Assembly (NCBI GenBank): GCA_964619785.1
Contig: CAZUGH010000003.1
Location: forward strand, 1-64,000
From: CAZUGH01 sp964619785
Lineage (GTDB): Bacteria > Bacillota > Clostridia > Lachnospirales > Lachnospiraceae
Direction: 5' to 3'
DNA: 64,000 bases
Under the pieces are notes generated by a model. It ran no database searches, had not been told where the DNA came from, and was given only the letters and a program-made list of their open reading frames with translations. Each line of letters begins with the position of its first letter. The first letter of the stretch is position 1. Shown in pieces: positions 32,788 through 42,182 of this stretch. Position numbers and translations under genes: made by a program.

Positions 32788-34008
32788 CTATTGTTGTTGA
32801 CGATATGTTGCTAGAAAATCCTTCATTTTCTCCATGGAACGTGACAAAATCTCTACATTAGGTAGATACACAATTCGGAAATGGTCTGGTTCATGCCAGT
32901 TAAATCCGCCACCATGTACAAGCAGCACATGCTTTTCACGAAGAAAATCCAGCACAAATTTCTCATCATCCACAATGTTGAATTTTTTGGCATCAATTCT
33001 TGGGAAAATGTAAAATGCGCCCTCTGGTCGAACTACCGATAATCCATCAATTTCGTCAATTGCATCACAGATACACTGTCTCTGTTCATAAATACGACCG
33101 CCAGGCTCCATCAGATGCTTCACTTCATTCTTCTCCATTAAAGCGGGTGCAACAATGTGCTGTGCTGGAACATTCGCACATAGACGCATCGAGGAAAGCA
33201 TGTTCAGTCCCTCTATGTAACCTTTTCCTTTCGATAAATCACCACTTAAAACCATCCAACCACTTCGAAATCCTGCGATACGATGTGACTTTGACAGCCC
33301 ATTAAACGTCACGCAGAACAAATCAGGTGCCAAGGATGCAATCGATGTATGCTGTTTACCATCAAATAATAATCGGTCATAAATCTCATCTGCAAAAATC
33401 ACCAACTCGTGACGACGTGCAACATCAACTATTTTCTCAAGAATTTCCGTTGGATATAGTGCACCTGTCGGGTTGTTTGGATTGATGATAACCAATCCTT
33501 TTGTATTTGCTGTAATCTTCTTCTCCATGTCATCTAAATCTGGATACCAATTCGAAGATTCATCACAGATATAATGAACAGGATTGCCTCCTGCCAATTT
33601 TGCTGCCGCTGTCCACAGTGGATAATCCGGTGCTGGAATCAAGATCTCATCACCATTATTAAGCAATCCCTGCATGGCAATCGAAATCATCTCACTCACA
33701 CCATTGCCAATATACACTTGGTCTTCATCGATATTAGGAAGCCCCTTTTCTCTATGATACTCAACAATAGCAGTACGCGCCGGCATAATTCCCTTAGAAT
33801 CACTATATCCCTCCGCATGAATCAGCGCATTTTGCATCGTATCCACTACAAACTCTGGTGCAAAAAGGGAAAATGGTGCCGGGTTACCAATATTAAGCTG
33901 AAGCACTTCAATCCCCTGTCTCTTCATCTCGTTGGCTTCATCTAAAACTGGTCCACGCACGTCATAACATACGCCATGTAATTTGTCCGATTTTTCAAAA
34001 GTTCTCAT
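32788..34008 (-). CDS. alaA: Alanine/glutamate-pyruvate aminotransferase, AlaA type
   Basis: A PLP enzyme of fold type I exchanging amino groups between alanine and 2-oxoglutarate. 406 residues that match E. coli AlaA closely from memory (KLHGVCYDVRGPVLDEAN, VLQLNIGNPAPF, GVSEMISIAMQGLLNNGDE, PAPDYPLWTAAAKLAGG, INPNNPTGA). The PLP-binding Lys is in FNGLSKSHRIAGFRSGW. It starts three bases after the CPBP gene ends and so is probably co-translated with it. The PLP-site motifs are intact. Confidence 0.94.
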   Translation of the reverse strand: MRTFEKSDKLHGVCYDVRGPVLDEANEMKRQGIEVLQLNIGNPAPFSLFAPEFVVDTMQNALIHAEGYSDSKGIMPARTAIVEYHREKGLPNIDEDQVYIGNGVSEMISIAMQGLLNNGDEILIPAPDYPLWTAAAKLAGGNPVHYICDESSNWYPDLDDMEKKITANTKGLVIINPNNPTGALYPTEILEKIVDVARRHELVIFADEIYDRLLFDGKQHTSIASLAPDLFCVTFNGLSKSHRIAGFRSGWMVLSGDLSKGKGYIEGLNMLSSMRLCANVPAQHIVAPALMEKNEVKHLMEPGGRIYEQRQCICDAIDEIDGLSVVRPEGAFYIFPRIDAKKFNIVDDEKFVLDFLREKHVLLVHGGGFNWHEPDHFRIVYLPNVEILSRSMEKMKDFLATYRQQQ

Positions 34009-34011
34009 TTC

Positions 34012-34722
34012 CTAACATCTCCTCGTTGTACTTAATTTTATGAAACATATCACAAAAAGTGGTATGGAAATCAGCATAAAAGCAATCAATATTGTGCCGT
34101 TCATTTTCATAATGAACGCACTTCCATTAAAAACAGCATGGTATAAAATACTCGCCCATATCGTGCCCGTCTTCTCATATATAATCCCCGCTGCAAGTCC
34201 AAATGGAATCGTGTAGAGTGCCTGGGTAATATTCATATGATATGCCGAGAATAAAATGGTTGTCAGAAGTAATGCCACAATCAAAGGAAAATTCTGTCGC
34301 AATTTTCCCATAATACATCCACGAAACAACAATTCCTCTGCCAAAGGTGTCATCACGCAAGTGACTAGAATTAGTAGCCAAATACTACTCTGATTCGGGT
34401 CAATCATCTTCGCCAATTGAGTATAATGAACCATCTCAGCTGGCATAAGCCACTTGACCAAGCATAAAATGATATCTGCTATTCCGTGAGTCGCCAAAGC
34501 AAAAAGTATAATCCACACAGTATATGATAAAATATGCGTGGATTTCTTTATTCTACTCTTGTAGTTCGCTAAGTATAACACACCAAAAACAAGTATAAAA
34601 CCAGCATAAGCAATCAGCATTTGCATAAGCCCTGTTACGCTGCATAAACCAACGAGAAATAGAATTAAAATAGCAGCTATCATCATAACTACAACTTCTG
34701 TCAAATCTCTAATCCTCTCCAT
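34012..34722 (-). CDS. CPBP-family intramembrane metalloprotease (CAAX/Abi-like)
   Basis: About 236 residues with roughly seven TM helices. The catalytic EExxxR motif is present (TPLAEELLFRGCIMG), followed by a conserved HxxxN-like helix (FSAYHMNITQALYTIPFGLAAG) and a final ILYHAVFNGSAF. It is possibly a prenyl-protein or bacteriocin-immunity-type protease. The start at 34722 has GGAGG six bases upstream; a longer frame to 34806 lacks a site. It precedes alaA; the target is unknown. Confidence 0.88.
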   Translation of the reverse strand: MERIRDLTEVVVMMIAAILILFLVGLCSVTGLMQMLIAYAGFILVFGVLYLANYKSRIKKSTHILSYTVWIILFALATHGIADIILCLVKWLMPAEMVHYTQLAKMIDPNQSSIWLLILVTCVMTPLAEELLFRGCIMGKLRQNFPLIVALLLTTILFSAYHMNITQALYTIPFGLAAGIIYEKTGTIWASILYHAVFNGSAFIMKMNGTILIAFMLISIPLFVICFIKLSTTRRC

Positions 34723-34790
34723 GGCAGACCTCCTGCAAATCGCTATTCCATTCAGTTTATCACAATTTATAGCAAAATGAAATAAAAGAA

Positions 34791-34819
34791 TTGCATTTTC
34801 CCCCAAAAACCTTTACTAT
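34791..34819 (+). promoter_or_regulatory. Promoter of argH
   Basis: TTGCAT (34791-34796), 17 bases and TACTAT (34814-34819), 27-36 bases upstream of the argH start. Confidence 0.6.
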
Positions 34820-34855
34820 GGATAGTAGAAAAAAACTCGAAAGGACGTGTCAAAT

Positions 34856-36229
34856 ATGAAATTATGGGGCGGACGATTTACAAAGGAAGAGAATCAGTTA
34901 GTTCACAACTTTAACGCATCCATTTCTTATGATCAGAAATTTTATAGACAGGATATATTAGGAAGCATCGCACATGTAACGATGCTTGCCAAGCAGGAGA
35001 TTCTCACAGAGCAAGAGAAAGATACCATCATTGAAGGGCTTAAGGGAATTCTTGAAGATGTAGAGAATGGGTCTCTTGAGATTACTGCGGAACATGAAGA
35101 TATACATAGTTTTGTAGAAGCGAACCTGATTGAGCGCATCGGTGACCCAGGCAAGAAGCTTCATACAGGACGAAGCCGTAATGACCAGGTTGCTCTCGAT
35201 ATGAAACTGTATACACGTGATGAAGTAATTGCGGTAGATGAGTTAGTTAAAGAATTACTCTGCACCATTCACCGTATTATAAAGGAAAATGTAGACACTT
35301 ACATGCCTGGATTTACTCACCTTCAAAAAGCTCAGCCAATCACGTTAGCTCATCACTTTGGTGCATATTTTGAGATGTTTCGTCGTGACCGTGCACGACT
35401 ACGTGATATATATGATCGCATGAATTATTGTCCACTTGGTTCCGGCGCACTCGCCGGCACAACCTATCCACTAGACCGTGCTTATTCCGCTGAATTACTT
35501 GGATTTGATGGACCAACACTCAATAGTATGGACTCCGTATCTGACCGAGACTACTTGATTGAGTTTCTAAGTGCTATGTCTATTATCATGATGCACCTTA
35601 GTCGTTTTTGCGAAGAAATCATTTTGTGGAACTCGAATGAGTATCGTTTTGTAAACATTGATGACTCCTATTCTACCGGAAGCAGCATTATGCCGCAAAA
35701 GAAAAATCCTGATATTGCTGAATTGGTTCGTGGCAAAACAGGACGTGTCTATGGTGCTCTCACAGCACTGCTTACGACAATGAAGGGACTTCCACTCGCT
35801 TACAATAAGGACATGCAAGAAGATAAAGAATTCACTTTTGATGCGATTGACACTGTTAAAGGATGTGTGGCTCTCTTTACAGGAATGATTGATACGATGA
35901 CATTTAATAAAGATACGATGGCACAGAGTGCTAAAAATGGATTCACCAATGCAACCGATGCAGCCGATTACCTCGTTAATCACGGTGTTCCATTCCGTGA
36001 TGCACATGGCATTATCGGACAGTTAGTTCTTAAATGCGAAGAGACCGGTATCTCACTTGATGAGCTTCCACTCGCTGAATATCAAGCGATCAGTCCTGTC
36101 TTTGAAGAAGATATCTATGAAGCTATCTCTATGAAGACTTGTGTTGAAAAACGTAACACGATTGGTGCACCAGGCATGAACGCAATGCAACAAATCATTG
36201 AAATTAACGAAGCATATCTTGCAAAATAA
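34856..36229 (+). CDS. argH: Argininosuccinate lyase
   Basis: It splits argininosuccinate into arginine and fumarate, the last step of arginine synthesis. About 457 residues. It opens MKLWGGRFTKEENQLVHNFNASI. The HTGRSRNDQVALD segment and the fumarase-superfamily signature GSSIMPQKKNPDIAELVRG (catalytic Ser) are intact. I chose the ATG at 34856, ten bases after AAAGG; a GTG at 34847 (two bases from that site) is the alternative. It is monocistronic, with its own promoter and a terminator shared with thyX. argG is not in the window. Confidence 0.96.
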   Translation: MKLWGGRFTKEENQLVHNFNASISYDQKFYRQDILGSIAHVTMLAKQEILTEQEKDTIIEGLKGILEDVENGSLEITAEHEDIHSFVEANLIERIGDPGKKLHTGRSRNDQVALDMKLYTRDEVIAVDELVKELLCTIHRIIKENVDTYMPGFTHLQKAQPITLAHHFGAYFEMFRRDRARLRDIYDRMNYCPLGSGALAGTTYPLDRAYSAELLGFDGPTLNSMDSVSDRDYLIEFLSAMSIIMMHLSRFCEEIILWNSNEYRFVNIDDSYSTGSSIMPQKKNPDIAELVRGKTGRVYGALTALLTTMKGLPLAYNKDMQEDKEFTFDAIDTVKGCVALFTGMIDTMTFNKDTMAQSAKNGFTNATDAADYLVNHGVPFRDAHGIIGQLVLKCEETGISLDELPLAEYQAISPVFEEDIYEAISMKTCVEKRNTIGAPGMNAMQQIIEINEAYLAK

Positions 36230-36263
36230 AAAAATGGGAGAGGCTAATCCATAGTCTCTCCCA
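36229..36263 (-). terminator. Bidirectional terminator between argH and thyX
   Basis: A perfect eight-base stem TGGGAGAG/CTCTCCCA (36235-36242 with 36256-36263). A seven-base A run on its left gives a strong U tract for the minus strand (thyX). The plus-strand tail AACTTTT is weaker. Confidence 0.8.
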
Positions 36264-36278
36264 AACTTTTATCATATT

Positions 36279-36950
36279 CTATCTTTTTTCTCTTCTACCA
36301 CATGACTTTGTCTCTGTACAAAATCCCGTCACATCACACTTTGGTACAAAATACTGGTCCACTAGATACGCCCATTCTTCGGAATATGCTTTCAACTCAT
36401 CCATGATATCTTTCATCAGCTGACGAAACTCCCAATATGCTCTTGTACATAATCGTTGGTGCGACATATCAATCAAGTTTCTCAAGTTTGTTCGAAATAC
36501 AACTTTCGATTCCATTCCTAATGGTAGCAACATATTGACATCTTCCTTTGGCATACCTAATGTCTCTAGCTTTTGCATCGATTCTAACAAATTCTCAAGG
36601 GCTTCATGATATAATTCATTTGCCTTTGCATCATTTTGAATCGAAGGGGGTGTTACATATTTAAAACCATTTTGAAAATTGATATAACGCGTTGAAGCTT
36701 GCAATCTCGTTGGGCCTCCACCGATATGGGTGTAAAGTTCTCTGATTACACGCGCTGAGTATCCATCAACCACCATATATACTTGAGGATATTCCCATGT
36801 TCTTCCATGACCAGAAGTCAAACAATTAAGTCCCCTTTTATAATTCTTGTCAGGGTCTTCAATATCACTACCCCAACATACTCCAGCTTCTCGTCCAATC
36901 AAGCTAATGGGATCAATTGATGTTTCTGGTTGAATCACTATTTTACTCAT
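36279..36950 (-). CDS. thyX: ThyX-like FAD-dependent thymidylate synthase, divergent signature
   Basis: It would methylate dUMP to dTMP using FAD and methylene-folate. 223 residues with the family layout GHGRTWEYPQVYMVVDGYSARVIREL, then the ThyX-motif region, then NLRNLIDMSHQRLCTRAYWEFRQL. The motif region reads YTHIGGGPTRLQASTRY; only the final SxRY of the classic RHRxxSxNExSxRY is kept, and RHR is absent. The C-terminal tail is Cys-rich (CDVTGFCTETKSCGRR). It may be an active lineage variant or a repurposed paralogue. It is the last gene after mscS, with a 25-base gap. Confidence 0.75.
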   Translation of the reverse strand: MSKIVIQPETSIDPISLIGREAGVCWGSDIEDPDKNYKRGLNCLTSGHGRTWEYPQVYMVVDGYSARVIRELYTHIGGGPTRLQASTRYINFQNGFKYVTPPSIQNDAKANELYHEALENLLESMQKLETLGMPKEDVNMLLPLGMESKVVFRTNLRNLIDMSHQRLCTRAYWEFRQLMKDIMDELKAYSEEWAYLVDQYFVPKCDVTGFCTETKSCGRREKR

Positions 36951-36974
36951 AATCTAGTCTTTATCCTTTCAAAT

Positions 36975-37829
36975 TTATTTCTTAATCTGCACATCTAGCT
37001 GGTCAAATGGAATCACAATCTCATGCTCATCAAATGCATTCTTGACTTCTTCCATCAGCTGCCAGCGAAGAGTCCAGTAATCTTCTGTATTCACCCAAAC
37101 ACGATATCCAATATTGATTGAACTTGGATCAAAGCTATTTACAAAAATATCAATATCATGGTCAGGTAAAATATACTCGTGACCAGACAGTAAATTCACC
37201 AAAATATCTTTAACCTTCTTAATATTCTCCGAATAATCAATCGAAACGCTTAGGTCTAATCGACGTACAGGCTCATTTGTCACATTGATGATATCGGCGT
37301 TAGCCAGCGCACCATTGGGAAGTGTGACCTTGCGATTATCTGGCGTAAGTAATCTTGTGTAAATAATATCAATGCTTACGACCGTTCCCTCTTTATCACC
37401 ATAGATAATATAGTCACCCATGACAAATGGTTTCATAATCAGAATCAGCACTCCTCCTGCAAGGTTGGCAAGGCTTCCCTGAAGAGCCAGCCCAATCGCC
37501 AAACCTGCTGAGCCGACAATCGCCACTACCGAACTCGTCTCAAGTCCTAATATCTGTGCCACAATAACAATCAACATGATATTCAATACAACTTTGGATA
37601 ACGAAAGAAGGAAACGAATAACCCCCTCCTCCATCTGCATTCGGATGAAATTCTTACGAAGCAGTTTAAGCAAAAGTTTTATCACCTTGCGACCAATTAC
37701 AAATACAGCAATCGCAATCAATATTGTTATTCCAAGGGAAATCAAGCCCGGTATCTGATCCTGGAGCCACTGAATCAAACGATTCGTATGCTTCACAACT
37801 GCTTCCCCTGATACATCTACATCATTCAT
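36975..37829 (-). CDS. mscS: Small-conductance mechanosensitive channel (MscS family)
   Basis: 284 residues. Three N-terminal TM helices include the pore helix (GSAGLAIGLALQGSLANLAGGVLI), followed by the cytoplasmic beta domain (GTVVSIDIIYTRLLTPDNRKVTLPNGALANADIINV) and the C-terminal alpha/beta vestibule. Length and Gly/Ala spacing match E. coli MscS. It opens under membrane tension to release solutes in osmotic downshock. It lies between glgB and thyX in the same direction with small gaps. Confidence 0.95.
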   Translation of the reverse strand: MNDVDVSGEAVVKHTNRLIQWLQDQIPGLISLGITILIAIAVFVIGRKVIKLLLKLLRKNFIRMQMEEGVIRFLLSLSKVVLNIMLIVIVAQILGLETSSVVAIVGSAGLAIGLALQGSLANLAGGVLILIMKPFVMGDYIIYGDKEGTVVSIDIIYTRLLTPDNRKVTLPNGALANADIINVTNEPVRRLDLSVSIDYSENIKKVKDILVNLLSGHEYILPDHDIDIFVNSFDPSSINIGYRVWVNTEDYWTLRWQLMEEVKNAFDEHEIVIPFDQLDVQIKK

Positions 37830-37847
37830 ATTCTCAAATCCTTTCCT

Positions 37848-40049
37848 CTACTTTTTCTTCGGTTTTGTAACCTGGAAGACACACATTCCTAGTGGTGGAA
37901 GCTTAATCTCGATTGATTGATTTCTTCCATCAAACTTCACTGGCTTGGCTGTCTTCGCACGAGGATTTGTCACACCTGTGCCACCATACTCTTCCATGTC
38001 ACTATTAAATATTTCCTTATATTTGCCCGCAATTGGCACTCCAATACGGAACTTGTCGTAAGATACAGGTGTAAAATTGCATACAACCATTAATGTTTCT
38101 TCGTTGCATTTTCTCAAAAATGTAATGACACTATGATCGGCATCTAACTCGCTAATCCACCGAAAACCAGATGGCTGATAGTCATTTTTAAACATCGCTG
38201 GATGTTCTTGATAGAAATGATTCAATTCAGCTACATAATCTAATAATTTCTTGTGGCCTTCATCTTCTTCTACTAGATTCCAATCAAGTTCTCTCTCTTC
38301 ACTCCACTCACGCTCCTGCCCAAAATCCTGTCCCATGAACAAAAGCTTCTTACCTGGATGTGCAGCCATATATCCATACGACAGTCGTAGAGAGGCGAGT
38401 TTATCGTCTTTTTCGCCCGGCATTTTCTCATACATGGAGCCTTTTAAATGTACTACTTCATCATGCGATAACACTAGCACAAAGTCTTCTGAATAATGAT
38501 AAATCATGCTAAACGTCAACATCCCATGACGTCCTTTACGAAACAGTGGGTCTGTCTGTATATACTCAAGGTAATCATTCATCCAACCCATATTCCATTT
38601 ATAATCAAATCCCAAACCACCATCTTCAATCGAGCCCGTGACCTTAGGCCATGCTGTCGACTCTTCGGCAATCGTAATGGTGTTGTCTTTTCTCTTATGA
38701 ACCGCTTGATTCAATTGTTTGAGCATCTCGATTGCTTCTAAGTTCTCGTTACCACCATAGATATTGGCAACCCATTCGCCATCATTTTTTCCATAATCCA
38801 GATAAAGCATGGACGCCACCGCATCTAACCGGATACCATCCACATGGTATTTCTCTAACCAGAATAAAGCATTTGCAATCAAAAAGTTGCTAACCTGAGG
38901 TCTTCCATAATTGTAAATCAAGGTTCCCCAATGTGGATGTTCTCCTTGTCGTTTGTCAAAATGCTCATACAGACAGGTTCCATCAAACTGGGCCAGTCCG
39001 TGTTCATCCTTTGGAAAATGTGCTGGCACCCAGTCCAGAATCACGCCGATTCCACTCTGATGCAATGCGTCGACCATATACATAAAATCATCCGGCGTTC
39101 CATAACGCGAAGTTGGTGCATAATATCCCGTCACCTGATATCCCCAGGAACCATCAAATGGATGTTCCATCACTGGCATCAATTCCACATGTGTATAGCC
39201 CATCTTCAGACAATACTCAGTAAGCATTGGTGCAAGTTCACGATAGTTATAAAACTCTTGATCTTTTGGCTTACGGAATGAGCCCAAATGCACCTCATAT
39301 ATCGTCATCGCCTCTTTCTTGAGATTCTTACGTCCGCTAGTCAGCCAGGTCTCATCCTGCCATGTATATTCTTCTAGATTCCAAACAACACTTGCTGTAT
39401 GAGGTCGTAATTCAGCATAATTACCATAAGGATCTGACTTGAGTACAACCTCGCCACCCTTCTTATGAATCTCATATTTGTACAACTCACCAACACACAT
39501 CATGGGAATAAATAACTCGAAAATACCAGACTCACCCTGACGAGTCATCAAGTGTCTACGGCCATCCCATAGATTGAAATCGCCCACAACGCTTACTGAC
39601 AGCGCGTTCGGTGCCCATACAGCAAACGCAACTCCTTGCTCTCCATTCATCTCCATCGGATGTGCACCTAACTTATCGTAAATCTCATAATGAATACCAT
39701 TGGCAAATCTCGTCAAATCCCGTTGCGTGAAAATCGATTTGCTAGGATACATCTCCAATGCCTTCACAGTCCCCGTCGTATAGGTGACCTCATAGTAGTA
39801 ACGTGGTATCCTTTTTCCCGGAATCAATACAGCGAAATATCCTGCTTCATCTGCCATCTCCATCGAATAACGAGTACTTTTACCATCTAGTACAACGTCA
39901 ACCTGTGCCGCATCCGGGAAAAAGCAACGAATCAACACTTGATTCTTCACAAGAACCGCTCCAAGCACCTCTTCGGGATGATCCTGTTCAGCATAGACAA
40001 TACCTTCAATTCCCGGCCAATCCATCAAATTATAAAGTTTTGTATTCAT
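37848..40049 (-). CDS. glgB: 1,4-alpha-glucan branching enzyme (GH13)
   Basis: It forms alpha-1,6 branches in glycogen. 733 residues with two N-terminal beta modules (about 1-110 and a CBM48 at 120-225) and a GH13 barrel with nucleophile D409 (VDGIRLDAVAS), acid/base E462 (ITIAEESTAWP) and VLSHDEVVH. A C-terminal beta domain closes the chain. The presence of both N1 and CBM48 modules resembles E. coli GlgB. It is not in a glg cluster here; neighbours are mscS and YesL/DUF1015 genes. Confidence 0.95.
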   Translation of the reverse strand: MNTKLYNLMDWPGIEGIVYAEQDHPEEVLGAVLVKNQVLIRCFFPDAAQVDVVLDGKSTRYSMEMADEAGYFAVLIPGKRIPRYYYEVTYTTGTVKALEMYPSKSIFTQRDLTRFANGIHYEIYDKLGAHPMEMNGEQGVAFAVWAPNALSVSVVGDFNLWDGRRHLMTRQGESGIFELFIPMMCVGELYKYEIHKKGGEVVLKSDPYGNYAELRPHTASVVWNLEEYTWQDETWLTSGRKNLKKEAMTIYEVHLGSFRKPKDQEFYNYRELAPMLTEYCLKMGYTHVELMPVMEHPFDGSWGYQVTGYYAPTSRYGTPDDFMYMVDALHQSGIGVILDWVPAHFPKDEHGLAQFDGTCLYEHFDKRQGEHPHWGTLIYNYGRPQVSNFLIANALFWLEKYHVDGIRLDAVASMLYLDYGKNDGEWVANIYGGNENLEAIEMLKQLNQAVHKRKDNTITIAEESTAWPKVTGSIEDGGLGFDYKWNMGWMNDYLEYIQTDPLFRKGRHGMLTFSMIYHYSEDFVLVLSHDEVVHLKGSMYEKMPGEKDDKLASLRLSYGYMAAHPGKKLLFMGQDFGQEREWSEERELDWNLVEEDEGHKKLLDYVAELNHFYQEHPAMFKNDYQPSGFRWISELDADHSVITFLRKCNEETLMVVCNFTPVSYDKFRIGVPIAGKYKEIFNSDMEEYGGTGVTNPRAKTAKPVKFDGRNQSIEIKLPPLGMCVFQVTKPKKK

Positions 40050-40108
40050 GCATTACCCCTCATTTCTAAAAAGAAAGAGCGAAAATCAATTCACTCTTCC
40101 TCAGTCTT

Positions 40109-40780
40109 CTATTCGTTATACCAAGCCTTAATAACTTCGCCATCTTCTGTAACGAGGTCTTCTTCTTTTGGCTGATGTTTTTTCAAAATGTACTCCATAG
40201 ACAAGGTGTATAGCATCGAGCATCCACCTGGTACTACAAGAAGTAAGATTGGAACTCCAAGTATCACTGCATACCAACTAATTATAGCAGCCACTGCCAA
40301 GATTACCAGATGAATCAAAGTAAATGGAAAATGGCGCACAGCAACATACAATGCCAAAAGTAGAATCTTGCCCGGCTTCAACGCCAAACGTGATAGGATT
40401 GGGAATACATAGCACAAAACACATGTTATCACAATCAGCATTGCCAAGTAGATACCATATAGATATCCGCCATAGCTAGTATCACCCGAACCGACGTATC
40501 TCATATTGAAAATCAACAAGACATATGCCAGGGTAAAGCCAATGCCCAGAATAGCTCCATACTTAAATTCACGTTTGAAGCATCCCCAGAACTCAGCCCA
40601 TACATAACCTCTCTCTCGGCGAAGCACCTTAATTGCGGTATAATATAATGCCGTTGTTGCAGGTCCAATCGTAACAATCGGAACACAAAAGACAAGATAT
40701 AGAATACTTAACCATCCTATATCAAACAACTTTGATAACGCCTTCATAATTGGGTTATCTGCGTTAAACAAACGATTCAT
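40109..40780 (-). CDS. YesL family (DUF624) membrane protein
   Basis: 223 residues with about five or six TM helices, starting MNRLFNADNPIMKALSKLFDIGWLSILYLVFCVP, the hallmark of YesL/DUF624. Such proteins often accompany sugar ABC transporters and YesM/YesN regulators in Firmicutes, but here the gene lies between DUF1015 and glgB. Function is unknown. It ends 59 bases before the glgB start. Confidence 0.9.
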   Translation of the reverse strand: MNRLFNADNPIMKALSKLFDIGWLSILYLVFCVPIVTIGPATTALYYTAIKVLRRERGYVWAEFWGCFKREFKYGAILGIGFTLAYVLLIFNMRYVGSGDTSYGGYLYGIYLAMLIVITCVLCYVFPILSRLALKPGKILLLALYVAVRHFPFTLIHLVILAVAAIISWYAVILGVPILLLVVPGGCSMLYTLSMEYILKKHQPKEEDLVTEDGEVIKAWYNE

Positions 40781-40795
40781 TCGTTTCCTTCCTTT

Positions 40796-42031
40796 CTAAA
40801 TCTGATGAATGAAAATACCACTCCTGAGCTTTGGTTCAAACCAAGTAGATTTCGGTGGCATCAACATACCACTATCTGCTACGTCAAACAGCTCTACAAT
40901 AGATGTCGGATACATCGAAAATGATACGCACATATCCGTATTTGCTCTCTTCTCAAGTTCGGATAGACCACGGATTCCTCCAACAAAGTCAATCCTCTTA
41001 TCAGTCCTTGGATCACCAATTCCGAGAATTGGTCCTAATAAGTTCTCCTGTAAAACAGAAACATCAAGTACCCCTACAGCATCCTTACCCTCTGTGAGCT
41101 CAGGTTTTGCTGTAAGCTGATACCATTTTCCCTCTAGATACATACCAAAGGTTCCCTTCTTCTGTGGAGAAACTGGCATCTGGGAAGTCTCAACCGCAAA
41201 CTTCTCGGATATTTTCTGAAGAAATTCATCCTTTGACAAGCCATTCAAATCCTTCACCGTACGATTGTAATCCATAATCATCAATTGGTCATGAGGGAAT
41301 AGGACAGATAAGAAATAGTTGAATTCCTCATCACCTGTATACCCTGGATTCGCCTGGCGACGCTTCAATCCAACCTTCACAGCAGAAGCTGCACGGTGAT
41401 GTCCATCCGCAATATATATCTGAGAGATTCTATCAAATGCCTGTCGAATCTGTTCTACCTTGTCTGCATCCCCAATCTTCCAAACTCTGTGAGTGACGCC
41501 ATCTGGTGCAGTAAAGTCATATAATGGGCTCTCCTTCTGAGTCTCGGTAACGATATCATCAATCACCTTCTGGGAACGATATGCGAGGAAAATAGGACCA
41601 GTCTGCGCACTGCAAGTATCTACATGTGTAATCCGGTCAATCTCCTTGTCTTCTCTAGTGTTCTCATGCTTCTTAATCACATTATTCAGATAGTCTTCTA
41701 CTGCTGAACATGCTACAAGTCCTGTCTGAGAACGTCCATCCATCACAAGCTCATATGCATAATATGCCGCCTGCGTATCTGTAATAAAGGTACCATCTGC
41801 AATCATCTGGTCCAATAATTCCTTAGCCTTTTGATACACTCTTGCATCATATGTATCAACACTATCATCAAAGTTAGTCTCTGCGCGATCAATTTTCAAA
41901 AATGAAAGTGGTTCTTTCTCCACTTCTGCTTTCGCCTCTTCGCGATTATATACGTCATATGGTAATGCTGCTACCCGACTAACAAGCTCAGTCTCGGGTC
42001 TCACGCAACAAAATGGTTTCACTGTCGCCAT
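40796..42031 (-). CDS. DUF1015 family protein
   Basis: 411 residues, cytosolic. It opens MATVKPFCCVRPETELVSRVAALPYDVYNREEA, typical of DUF1015, and carries YIADGHHRAASAVKVGLKRR. The DGHHR motif also occurs in ParB/sulfiredoxin-like proteins, some of which act as serine kinases, so a nucleotide-dependent kinase or metal-linked role is possible but unproven. It has its own promoter at 42070-42098 and leads the run to YesL and glgB. AGGAGG lies upstream of the ATG. Confidence 0.9.
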   Translation of the reverse strand: MATVKPFCCVRPETELVSRVAALPYDVYNREEAKAEVEKEPLSFLKIDRAETNFDDSVDTYDARVYQKAKELLDQMIADGTFITDTQAAYYAYELVMDGRSQTGLVACSAVEDYLNNVIKKHENTREDKEIDRITHVDTCSAQTGPIFLAYRSQKVIDDIVTETQKESPLYDFTAPDGVTHRVWKIGDADKVEQIRQAFDRISQIYIADGHHRAASAVKVGLKRRQANPGYTGDEEFNYFLSVLFPHDQLMIMDYNRTVKDLNGLSKDEFLQKISEKFAVETSQMPVSPQKKGTFGMYLEGKWYQLTAKPELTEGKDAVGVLDVSVLQENLLGPILGIGDPRTDKRIDFVGGIRGLSELEKRANTDMCVSFSMYPTSIVELFDVADSGMLMPPKSTWFEPKLRSGIFIHQI

Positions 42032-42069
42032 ATTCTATTTCCTCCTAAGTTCAATCTTTACATCAAAAT

Positions 42070-42098
42070 AGTATAACAGATTTACCCCCTGATAGCAA
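42070..42098 (-). promoter_or_regulatory. Promoter of the DUF1015-YesL-glgB run
   Basis: TTGCTA (42093-42098), 17 bases and TATACT (42070-42075) on the minus strand, about 40 bases upstream of the DUF1015 start. Confidence 0.75.
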
Positions 42099-42182
42099 CG
42101 TAAAACCTTGATTCTTTCGTATAAACTTTTTACTTTTGGACATACTTTTCCATACAAGAAAATCATAGGAGGAAGATAGAAA

